In this document: positions 1 to 9,485 of the stretch, one piece after another
Position numbering within the stretch: the stretch's first letter is position 1
Layout of the letters: each line of letters opens with the position of its first letter
NCBI GenBank assembly: GCA_030295235.1
Contig: AP026164.1
Span: 2,170,001-2,234,000, forward strand
Source of the DNA: Fistulifera solaris
Lineage: Eukaryota; Bacillariophyta; Bacillariophyceae; Naviculales; Stauroneidaceae
Direction of reading: 5' to 3'
Length of the DNA: 64,000 nt
Notes under the pieces: model-generated
Database searches by the model: none
What the model saw: only the letters and a program-made list of their open reading frames with translations
What the model was told of the DNA's origin: nothing
Position numbers and translations under genes: made by a program

Positions 1-1573
1 AAGAAGTTGGAAGTGATTCTTGGCCCAGATACAACGGATCTCCAGATGCGAGTGGGTTTGCACAGCGGTCCTGTGACGGCTGGTGTTTTACGTGGTGAGC
101 GCTCACGGTTCCAGCTGTTTGGTGATACAATGAATACAGCCAGTAGAATGGAGTCGAATGGGCTTCCGGGAAAAATTCACATGTCCCAGGAAACAGCAGA
201 GCTTCTGGTTGCGGCAGGCAAAGAGCACTGGGTGATTCCTCGCTGAAGAGAAAGTAGTAGCAAAGGGCAAAGGCGAGCTGCAAACGTTCTGGCTGGTAAC
301 TACCAAAGCGTCGAACAATACTCGGAGCGAGACGGCCTCAAGTGAGACTTCTGGCGAGCACAGTGAAGGTCTTGTTCCGGAGGCGGTCTTTGACACCGCC
401 CGGTAATGGACGAAAAAACAGATCGTTTAGTGCAATGGAACGTCGAAGTCCTCGCCACTTTGTTGAAGAAAGTGGTGGCCAGGGCGTGAGGACATGATAC
501 GTACCCAGGAATCGGCACGCGATGTTACATTTTCCAAAACTACAACAACACCGCTGGATGAAGTCCAAGAAATTATCCGATTGCCGGTGTTCAAGCCGGG
601 GTACTGGTGCGGATATCAAAGACGTGGAACTAGGAGATGCAGTATTAGAGCAGCTGAGAGAGTATGTATCTGCAGTAGCATCCATGTATCGGAACAATCC
701 TTTCCACAACTTTGAGCACGCTGTCGCACGTAACCATGTCCGTGGTCAAACTTCTTTCTCGTATTGTGAGCCCGATGTTGACGCCGGTCAACAGCGATTT
801 GGAATCTACCTTGCATGATTACACATACGGCATCACATCGGATCCACTCACGCAGTTTGCTTGTGTGCTTTCGGCGTTGATTCACGATGTCGACCATCCT
901 GGTGTACCGAACACGCAACTCGTCATTGAGAATCCCCAGCTCGCCAAGTTTTACAAGGACAAGAGCGTGGCTGAGCAAAACTCGGTCGATTTGTCCTGGG
1001 ATCTACTTCAAGACAGTACGTTTGACGACTTGAGGCTGGCGATATGTCCTACGGAGCATGATCGTATCAGATTCCGTCAGCTTGTGGTCAACTCAGTCAT
1101 GGCAACTGACATCATGGACAAAGACTTGAAAGCACTTGAAACAAACGCTGGGAAAAGGCTGCTATGGGAGACAATGCCGAAGAATCAGCAAAGGACGCTG
1201 TCGATCGGTAAGGCTACAATTGTGATTGAGCACTTGATCCAGGCGTCAGACGTCAGCGCACACCATGCAACACTGGCATATCTACAGAAAGTGGAACCAA
1301 AGATTGTTTGAAGAGCTGTACAGTGCCTATATTCAAGGTCGGTCTGCAAGCGACCCTTCTGAGAACTGGTACAAGGGCGAGATTGGTTTCTTTGACTTTT
1401 ACATCATTCCTTTGGCGAAGAAATTCGCGAATGCGGTGTGTTTGGCGTTTCCAGTGACGCAGTACTTGAACTATGCTGAAAAGAATCGACAGGAATGGGA
1501 AGCCAGAGGCATGGAAGTCGTCGCAGGCATGGTGGAAGCAGCGCACAAGAAATATGGTTCGAAGCCGATGTAG
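1..1573 (+). pseudogene. Decayed class III nucleotide cyclase-phosphodiesterase fusion, 3' part
   Basis: The first 300 bases encode the end of a class III adenylyl/guanylyl cyclase domain (GLHSGPVTAGV, FGDTMNTASRMES with the Asn/Arg pair that stabilises the transition state, then KGKGELQTFWL). From about 410 a cyclic-nucleotide phosphodiesterase domain follows (RLVQWNVEVL, NPFHNFEH, the metal site HDVDHPGVPN at about 885-915, EIGFFDFYIIPLAKK near the end). Cyclase-PDE fusions are a known expanded family in diatoms and normally sit behind a receptor-like N-terminus, which here lies outside the window. Similarity moves between frames near 243, 405, 485, 600, 722 and 1258, and a compensated pair lies near 1425 and 1462. 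That is about eight breaks in 1.3 kb, far denser than in any neighbour, so I call it a pseudogene, although part of this may be assembly noise. Confidence 0.75.
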
Positions 1574-2179
1574 ATGTTTTGTACTCGCACAGCCGGATGA
1601 AAAGGGAATCAAATGAACGTAAACTTTAGTAAGACAATTTCAAAACAAGTATTTTTTCAATATATAATCAGCACTTACCGATTGGCCAAACTTTAGCGCT
1701 GAGTAAAGAGGTTTTCCTTCCCTCGTTCTCTTCTTCTTTGACAACTTTCTGATGCCAAGCCTGTGCGTCTTTAACTACTTTACTTCAAAGCTGACTTCAA
1801 TACACTCCTTTTCGTATATTCCATTCGCAGAGTTGCTCAAGGGAGGCGTTCATCGCTCATTCTATCATCCAAATGAATCATACAACAAACATTTTGCTTG
1901 CCGTGATGACGGAAGACTGAGTCATGATTCGAGACTGAGACCCGGCACAATTAAACTAGAAGAACCGCGAATCTTAGCTTGTTTGCAACGAAACAAGAGG
2001 AAGGGAAACAATACTTAAAAAAAGATGAACAGACCATGCCTTATCGCCGAAGTCAAATCCTACTAGATTGACTATTTAGTTTATCTCGATTGTCTATAGG
2101 TTTATGACTACGTTGTCGAATTCGATAAGTCAGCTTGGTGGTTTAATTTCGATCTACGGCTTGGCTCACAAGTCGCAAA
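1574..2179. other. Intergenic, no gene seen
   Basis: AT-richer spacer between the 3' ends of the cyclase-PDE locus and the HCP gene. The one 88-codon open frame (1752-2018) has no recognisable domain and no coding character that I can see. Confidence 0.6.
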
Positions 2180-4032
2180 TTACTTTCCTTCCATCATCAT
2201 TTTAAGGTCACTTGAGGGATCTCCAACTGGCATGATGTTATAATTTTGCTGTAAAACACTCAAGATTCCAGGACTGATGTACGCTGGCAGCGAAGGACCG
2301 AGGCGAATATTTTTGACTCCCAAATGTAATAAAGTGAGCAGCACGGCAGCTGCCTTTTGCTCCAAATGAGAAATCGCCAAGGAGAGAGGCAATTCGTTGA
2401 CCGATTCCAGTTTCATCGCTTTGGCTAGTTCTAGTGCTACCACCACTGCCGAATAAGAGTCGTTGCACTGTCCCATATCGAGAACGCGAGGAATGGTGGC
2501 GCCGTTTGGAAGTGTGATCTGATTTGTCACCAGGTCATCTGATTTGAACTTCTCGGATTGCAGGATGCGATTCTTAGCACAACCAAGTGTGAGAATGATG
2601 CTGTCTTCAGGACTTTCGTCGGCCAAATCTGTAAAGTACGACCGATTCCACTGGGAACCATCACAGCCACCAATGAGTAAGATGCGGGACAACTTTCCTG
2701 CAGTAGCGGCTTCGATGATCTGATCCGCTAGAGGCAAAACAGCTCGGTGATTGAAGCCAATGGTGCGGAAAGTGGCTGGCTCTGCAGTTTGCTCAAAACC
2801 TTTGCACTGCTTCGCTTGCTCGATAACAGCCGAAAAGTCGCGGTTCTTCACATGCTTAATGCCGCTTAGGCCGGTAGCATTGATGGTGTACAGTCGATCT
2901 TCGTAGATTTTGCGCGGCTTCAAAACACAGTTGGTAGTAACAACGACCGGGCCCGGGAAGCAACTGAACTCGAAATTTTGATTTTGCCACGCTGTACCAT
3001 ATGATCCAGCCAGATGCGGGAAGGCATGAAGCTTCGGGTACGAATGGGCAGGTAACATTTCGCCGTGCGTGTAAACTTGAATACCGGTACCTTCGGTTTG
3101 CTTCAACAGATGGTACAGATCCACCATGTCGTGTCCGGATACGAGGATGCATTTTCCCTTGACAGCCGAAGTTCGAACGGGTGTCGGACAAGGCGCTCCT
3201 AACAATTCAGCATGCGCCGCATCCAGGGCAGCGAGGACCGACGTATTCACTTCACCAATCTTCAATGCAGCTTGCAGCAATCCATTGACATCCGCTGTAT
3301 CATCCGCTAGCTTGGCATAAATTTCATGAATAGCGATCATGACGCTCTCATCGACACTCGATCCATCAATCTCTTGACGCAACTGATGAACGTGCTCGGC
3401 GTAGGCACACAGTCCCTTCATACCGTACGTGGCGAGCTCATGCAACGAGAAAGCATCTTCATGATTCATCAGTTTGGCTCGTTCGGGAACTGAGACTAGC
3501 AGAGCCGCTTCTTGAATTTGCGATTCGGTCTTGTTGAGCCAGTCCAAGTGTGCCACAGGATGGCTCGGAGTCGCCACCCTGCCGCCGCAAATTCTTTCTT
3601 GAGGGCTTCACCTTGCTGAATGTATTCGAGAATGCGATTCTCATCAAAGTTCACGTTGGTGAGTGTACTGAACGTCGCTTCGAGCGTCCAAGTGTTGGCC
3701 TTGGCGAGGACATTCGCCGCAGTCCCACTGGCTCGGGCGGCAGTGCACCACAATGCGACAGATTTCAACACATGAATTAAGGCATCCTGTGCGGCCGAAG
3801 TCTCGGGTGTCTTACCGCAAACTCCAACGGTCGTGCAGGCGTGATGATCCGCCGTTTGTTCACATTGACGACAGAACATGGCGGATTCCGTCGACTGCCA
3901 GCGCGCTGTCATGTGAGAGGATTTAGCAGTTCTCGTAAAACCATGAGGTAAAGCTTGTGTAGCGACCAGACTCTTAGCGAGCGTCGATCGAAGCTGCGAC
4001 GAAGCGGCAACGCGGCGTAGAGTACTCAACAT
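2180..4032 (-). CDS. HCP: Hybrid cluster protein (prismane), class I, mitochondrial leader
   Basis: HCPs carry an unusual Fe-S-O cluster and act as hydroxylamine/NO reductases and, in E. coli, protein S-nitrosylases. The first 50 or so residues (MLSTLRRVAASSQLR onward, Arg/Ser-rich, no acids) look like a mitochondrial presequence. Then comes MFCRQCEQ with cysteines spaced C-x2-C-x8-C-x5-C, the class I [4Fe-4S] pattern of Desulfovibrio-type HCPs rather than the C-x2-C-x11-C-x6-C of E. coli. Hybrid-cluster ligands are visible: SGHDMVDLYHLL, YTHGEMLPAH, VTTNCVLKP, IGGCDGSQW, TLGCAKNRI and DMGQCNDSYS. The total of about 617 codons fits 565 mature residues. A single frame break lies near 3580 at a run of G. 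It sits in a region matching the family on both sides, so I treat it as probable consensus error. The gene is divergent from the diflavin reductase at 4679. Confidence 0.9.
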
Positions 4033-4678
4033 GGCGATCGAAAGAAAAGAAAGTTACTTGTTTTGTATCCGTCAAGCAAAACAGATTTATGACGATCGGA
4101 AAAGATTCTGCATCCTGCTGAAACGAAAGGTATTTCAGAGTTTGGATTCGGATTTCAGGCATTCATCACAATCTTACCCTTTCAATCCGCCGAGCCGAGA
4201 AAAAATGCGAACCTGCAAAGAACGCTTCACTCGGCCGTACTATTTCTGACTGTAACAATACTTCGAATTGCGGGGACTTTTGTAAACTACACAAAATCAA
4301 TGAATCCTGAAAAATTTCCCCGTTAGATTCGAAGTCACGCCAGTTCTTCCGGGGAACGAAAAGTACTGTTTCTATGGTAGTAGAAAGGTATGAGGTCACA
4401 GACATTGTTCCTCGGTCACAATATTGAGTATCAACAGCCGCCGAAAATCCGAACTCGAATCTTCAAGAGATTACAAAGGATGGATCTGTTATTCGTAACG
4501 TTCCTTCCAACGCCTTATTTCCAAGACTTTCTTGGATAGAAAGTGAAGGTCGGACTTGACACCAAATAATGTGAGTTCGGGTTCGACAATTGTCGGGGCA
4601 TTGGTAGACACCAACCGAGTAAAGATCGGATTCCGACACCACAAATGATTCATGCCCACAAATTTGGAATATCCTCGA
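4033..4678. promoter_or_regulatory. Shared divergent promoter region, HCP / diflavin reductase
   Basis: About 645 bp separate the start codons of two head-to-head genes that both encode redox proteins with mitochondrial-type leaders. I see no defined operator or TATA box. Co-regulation is an inference from the arrangement. Confidence 0.45.
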
Positions 4679-6532
4679 ATGATGAATCGTTTCTTGTTGC
4701 GCTCCACAAGATCGTCACTTCCCATGACGGTGTTGCGGCATCTACGCTGGTTGTCGACACAACCGATCAAAGACTCTTTTCAAAAGGTCTCCATTTTGTA
4801 CGGAAGTCAAACAGGGACAGCCCAACTCTTTGCCATGCAACTGCAACAGGCACTGCAAGGCGCCGGAAAGGAATGCACGATGAAAGCTATGGCCGAAGTT
4901 CCACCATCCTCTTTAACGGATGATTGCCTGCACTTGTTTCTGATCAGTACTACGGGGGTCGGTGAGTTTCCTTCTAACGCCAAATCGTTTTACGAAGGCT
5001 TGTCATCATCGAAGAACGAAGCGCCGGCGATCCCCTACGCCATTTTCGCCCTTGGCAATTCGCAGGCCCATCCCAATCACTTTTGTGCCGCAGGAAAAGC
5101 ACTCCAACAAGCGTTTCAGGCCAAATTTCCGAGTGCCGTTCAGGTTTTACCGGTGCGATTGGGAGATGACGCTGTATGTATTGACGAAGAATTCGACCAG
5201 TGGCAAGAGAAAATCCTTCACACAATTGCTAAAGGAACGGAAAACACGGACGGTGAGACACCCAAGTGCAAAACATCGACGCTAGCGACGGAGACGCAAG
5301 CGCCCACGACTCGTATCCCGACGAATTACCCGGAATTGCACTTGTTAGCAGCTCAACAGAGCCGTGACGACGCGCCAGACTTGCTGGACATTTTCCCCCA
5401 TTTTTACAAGGAGAACTGTCGTCAACGAATGGAAATAACATACAATAGGAACATGCATCCCCACGCCGTCGTGGATACGGGCTTGCATGAAATGCATTTG
5501 TCGTTACCGTCGGGTTTGTCCTATGAAACAGGGGATCACATCATGATATACCCCCGAAATCCGGACCTTCTAGTTCAAGCCTACCTCAGTCATGTCTTGG
5601 AAGGTGTTGATCCCAGCCAAGTCGTGAACGAAGCAAGTCAAGCTGGACATTACCCGCATCCTTCTGGATTATCGGTCTACCAAACACTTAGTCACTGCGT
5701 CGATCTGACGGCGCCTCCATCACCATCCTTTGCGCGCTGGCTGACCTCGTCCAAGTCGTTGGAGTACAGGCAGCAAATATCCCAGCCGCGGCGGACAGTG
5801 CTGGACTTGGTCATGGAAAATCCTCAGGCCGACAAAGTGTCGCTGGCGGATTTGCTGTATCAGCTTCCGCCCCTCCAGCCTCGCTACTATTCCATTGCTT
5901 CGGCTGCCTCCGCACACCCGAATGAATTATATTTGACATATAGACCCGTGCACTACATATCGTCACGGGGTAGTCTACGTAATGGTCTTTGCACGACGTT
6001 CATGCAAAATTGCAAACCATCTCAAACAATCGTCGCTGGATTGGTGTCGAATCCTGCTTTCCGGCTCCCATTAGATCCCCAGGTTCCAATCATCTTGATA
6101 GGAGGAGGATGTGGCGTGGCTCCAATACGGGGTTTTCTGGAAGAACTGGTCCATCAAGGCACGAATCGTCCCAAGAACGTTTCACTTTTCTTGGGCTTTC
6201 GCGATCCTGCAGATCAAGTATATCATGAGTTGGTGGAAGAGAGCCAAGGATTCCTCCAAGAATGCCACATTGGATATGCTAGTGATGGTTCTCTCGTGAC
6301 CAAGGCTTTGTCGCGAAAAGCTGAATTCCTTCATCAACAATTAGTCACTCAGGGGGCTCATGTCTATATCTGTGGAGGTGCGGCATCCTTTGGTGCTGCC
6401 ATCCGGAAAACAGTGACAGATTTACTCTGGCAAGGCAATTGCTCGGGAACGATACCCGATGCTGAGGTTGCTACAAGTTTTCTACAGCACATGTCGTCGG
6501 AAGGACGATGGCATGAGGATTTGTCAGATTGA
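4679..6532 (+). CDS. Diflavin reductase (FMN flavodoxin + FAD/NADPH), mitochondrial leader
   Basis: A CPR-like two-flavin electron-transfer protein of about 617 residues, uninterrupted. An open frame starts at 4652, but MMNRFLLRSTRSS at 4679 begins a typical mitochondrial presequence, so I prefer that start. After the leader there is an FMN flavodoxin domain (ILYGSQTGTAQL, STTGVGEFPSNAKSF, FALGNSQAHPNHF, VRLGDD). A connecting region and an FAD site follow (RYYSIASAAS; G-LCTTF), then the NAD(P)H domain (LIGGGCGVAPIRGFLEEL, LFLGFRDP, VYICGGAASFG). The family includes cytochrome P450 reductase, MTRR, NDOR1/Tah18 and sulfite reductase flavoprotein; I cannot assign it to one of these. There is no membrane anchor, unlike CPR. 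Its length is close to NDOR1. The head-to-head position with HCP makes it a candidate electron donor for HCP. Confidence 0.85.
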   Translation: MMNRFLLRSTRSSLPMTVLRHLRWLSTQPIKDSFQKVSILYGSQTGTAQLFAMQLQQALQGAGKECTMKAMAEVPPSSLTDDCLHLFLISTTGVGEFPSNAKSFYEGLSSSKNEAPAIPYAIFALGNSQAHPNHFCAAGKALQQAFQAKFPSAVQVLPVRLGDDAVCIDEEFDQWQEKILHTIAKGTENTDGETPKCKTSTLATETQAPTTRIPTNYPELHLLAAQQSRDDAPDLLDIFPHFYKENCRQRMEITYNRNMHPHAVVDTGLHEMHLSLPSGLSYETGDHIMIYPRNPDLLVQAYLSHVLEGVDPSQVVNEASQAGHYPHPSGLSVYQTLSHCVDLTAPPSPSFARWLTSSKSLEYRQQISQPRRTVLDLVMENPQADKVSLADLLYQLPPLQPRYYSIASAASAHPNELYLTYRPVHYISSRGSLRNGLCTTFMQNCKPSQTIVAGLVSNPAFRLPLDPQVPIILIGGGCGVAPIRGFLEELVHQGTNRPKNVSLFLGFRDPADQVYHELVEESQGFLQECHIGYASDGSLVTKALSRKAEFLHQQLVTQGAHVYICGGAASFGAAIRKTVTDLLWQGNCSGTIPDAEVATSFLQHMSSEGRWHEDLSD

Positions 6533-6639
6533 ACATGAAGCCTCAAATGGAAAGAGTATCATACAGAAAAGGTTTAATTCATAAACAAACCAACGCTATC
6601 GATTACGCTACAGGTTTTAGATGATCATCGTTGGAAGAT

Positions 6640-7436
6640 TTAGTATTCAGAGGACGTCATAGGGGCATCCGACGAAGTAAATTCAGGATCTTTCTTGGGT
6701 CCGTCCTTAATCAATCCTAACGGCTTCAAGAGAGTATTGACAATAGGCTTCAGCATTTCTTGAGTCTTGTCCGAAGCTCCAATAAGTAGACTGAGAACCG
6801 CATTGATCGTAGGATTCAAGATACCGTCGTCAACCTGGTGCAACTTAACGGAAACACCCTTATCAACGTCATCAAGGTTTTTGCCAACTACGGACACAAC
6901 AGTACCGGCTACACCTTCAGCGAGACCGAGAAAGGGACCTACGAAGAAAACTCCTTTTCCCCAACCCCAAACGCCCTTGGCGGAGTCGTACACGTGGGTG
7001 GCAACATCAATGTTCTTTTCAGAAGTCATTTCGGAGTCTTCAAAATCTTCTGTTTGAGCGGTAATATCTACAAAGTCCTGTGAAAGAGGGTCACGAGCAA
7101 AGGGTGAATCTTTTGATAAAGAATAATCGTCAGCGGGAAAAAGTGTCGACCACGGCCCGTTTCCATTCCAGAGTGCATTGATTGTGCAACCGAGGCAAAG
7201 TCTTCCGTCGCAACGGACAAGCTGCAGGACGACTTGTGCTTTTCATGTATCTGATGCGCTAGTGCCAATGCTGATATTGTGTCCGTCGGAAGGCCGGGAC
7301 CGAAGAATAAGGACTCAGCAGGGCCTTTAGGCGATACAGGTTGAAGCATATCATCGTCATCCAAGCTATAATCCCCCGAGGATGGAGTCATCATAGAAAT
7401 GCCTGGAATGTCGAGCTCTGATCCGATAAGACTCAT
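6640..7436 (-). CDS. Conserved-looking unknown protein with glycine/hydrophobic C-terminal region
   Basis: Two overlapping open frames appear to form one protein. The N-terminal part (from 7436) is acidic, with a run of four Asp, and continues to about 7180. There the reading moves to another frame that encodes NALWNGNGPWSTLFPADD and runs into DFVDITAQTEDFEDSE and the C-terminal part ending at 6640. The C-terminal half has a Gly/Val-rich segment (VFFVGPFLGLAEGVAGTVV) followed by amphipathic, alpha-helical-looking sequence ending in SSDAPMTSSEY. I do not recognise a family. The switch near 7180 could be a consensus error or a small intron. The gene is convergent with the diflavin reductase, about 107 bp from its stop. 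Confidence 0.55.
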
Positions 7437-9485
7437 TCTTTCCTTTGATTAACGTTCGAAAGATCACAAACAACAACTTCAAGTGTTCTCAAAATGAAAC
7501 AACTGGAATGTCAAGCAAAGGAGCAACGCGTGAGAGTTTAGTCTTTTCGAAAGAATTGCACGTGAAGCGGCAAGATACAAACGACGGTGCAGTTCGCTGT
7601 CCCTAAAGTATAGGCCAATGTGTAGACAGCACCAATGCTTCGCAACCGCGGGCGTGCGCGGCCTCACAGGGGGTCTGAGTGAAACAGTAGAGTGATGCGC
7701 CGTATAGCGGATCGACGTCGATTTTTCGCACGGATACGCGAACGCTTTCACAAAACTATGTCGTGTAAAGTAGTTAAATACTTCGCACGAAAGAATATCG
7801 AGCCGCCGCCACCACCATGGCGATCGTGAACGGCGTCTTGTTGCTGGGCATGAGCGTCTTGGGCTAGAATATTGACTCTAACATGATGAAGATGAGGGCG
7901 TCTCGATGACTAGTTCGGATAGACGAGCGGTCGGAAGGGAGCTTACATGTCCTTTGGAAGTATGGTGCTCTTTACATTTCAATTCATCCCTTTTCTTGCA
8001 ACCAACAGATTCTCTCGCAACATTGCTCTTCGGAACGTACCTCTGCAATCAACAACAAACATGTTGCATACCTTGTATTGAATTGTAGTTTGATCTTTGT
8101 TGTCGAATGGATTCCAGCTTCGCGGGGAACGGAACATTACGATTTGTGGAACAGGAAAGGAGTGATGAAAATGGCGGCTCGGATTTCCGCAGATGTGAGG
8201 AAGTCGATCGACATCATTATTATTATTTGAAATTCGACCCTACACCCTACACCCATGAAATAAAGTCGTCGACCATTTACGTTTTACAAGTAGCTTTCAA
8301 TGCCGTGTAGTACGTCACAAAGAAAACCTGTCTAGGGTTTAAAGTACCCGATCGGTTCTGAAATTTATCTAGGGCGGTGGAAAATGGGAACTGCATAACA
8401 TCACCTCTAGAAATCGAAATTGCCGTTTATGTTTTATGCCATGGCCGAAAGCGAGGCAGCCAGCTACATAAGTGACCATTGTCGCCTTTCACCTTGTATT
8501 CCGCTATTGCTATGTATACCATTGTCACCCACAACGGCCAAGGGCATCAACAAAAATTTCTAAATAGAAAGGATGGGGCGGCTCTTAGTTCGTGACAAGT
8601 CTCAGGTAAAATCATTGTGTGTGGCTATCAAATATCAAACTAAAGTTGGCGATTAGCTCTTCTAATATTTAAATTGCTTTTTTCGCGACTAAAGCACAGG
8701 AGAAAAAACGGCAGATCCTAAAAAATGCGCACTTGAAACTACAAATCGTTCAGTTAACACGAAAAATACCTTCTCGCCCCTCCATAGTCAATGCATCGGG
8801 GTCGTACAAAGCAAAAACCGGAAGCTATATTCAAAAATGATTCATACCAGGTACGACCATGCATACTTGCATGACCACGCGAAATCAACTGACCGTTTCG
8901 CAAGAACAAGATCAATCGTTACTTAGCTCATTATTTCATGTCCCTTTCTAATTATTCCTAATTTCCTAAAAGTCAGAATGTAATTTTGACATTCGACTGA
9001 AATTTCCATTTTTCGTTTCATGTCCCTTTGTTTAGTTGATGGTTTTGTTGATCGGCTTCAACAAAGAATGTGTATACTACTCGAAACGTGTTGGTCCCTG
9101 TTGAGCTTCACATCTATTACTTTTTATCCAAGTGTTGCTCTAAATCTTGGAAACTAACAGTACTCTGAATCACGAGTTCTCAGGGCCACTATTACATCTG
9201 CGAGTACCGAAAGCGAATTTTGAGTACCGCAACATTTATTTAGCTTAAAGCTGCGCGGAGACGTTCTACGGCAAACCTACAGTTTCTATTAGATTCATTT
9301 TCGACTGTAGGCATTTTGGTACCAAGAATGTTTCGGCCCCTAAAATCCCTAATCACACGATCCCAATTTCCGTGCACCTCATCCCTCATCCTTTTGACTT
9401 CAAACGTTCTTTCCTCCTCTCGGCATCTTGCTATTTGAATGTAATTAAGATCAACCAGTTTGCTCCAAGTCGACGCTTCTATACA
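7437..9485. other. Gene-poor stretch of about 2 kb
   Basis: I can support no gene here. There is an ATG at 7817 in an excellent initiation context (CCGCCGCCACCACCATGG) that opens only a 16-codon frame ending at 7867. A good acceptor-like site (TTTTCTTGCAACCAACAG) at about 7990-8010 is followed by a start-less open frame to about 8230. Together these could be a small spliced gene, but I cannot find a convincing donor. From 8350 the sequence is AT-rich, with a short direct repeat (TTTCATGTCCCTTT at about 8935 and 9017) and a motif shared with 55652-55680. Confidence 0.5.

Noticed and set aside
7479-7751. 90-codon minus-strand open frame in the gene-poor region
   Set aside because: No domain, odd composition, and no supporting start context or neighbour.
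9372-9485. Upstream Met extension of the first GH18 gene (from 9372)
   Set aside because: The signal peptide begins cleanly at 9486, and the paralogue starts at the equivalent place.
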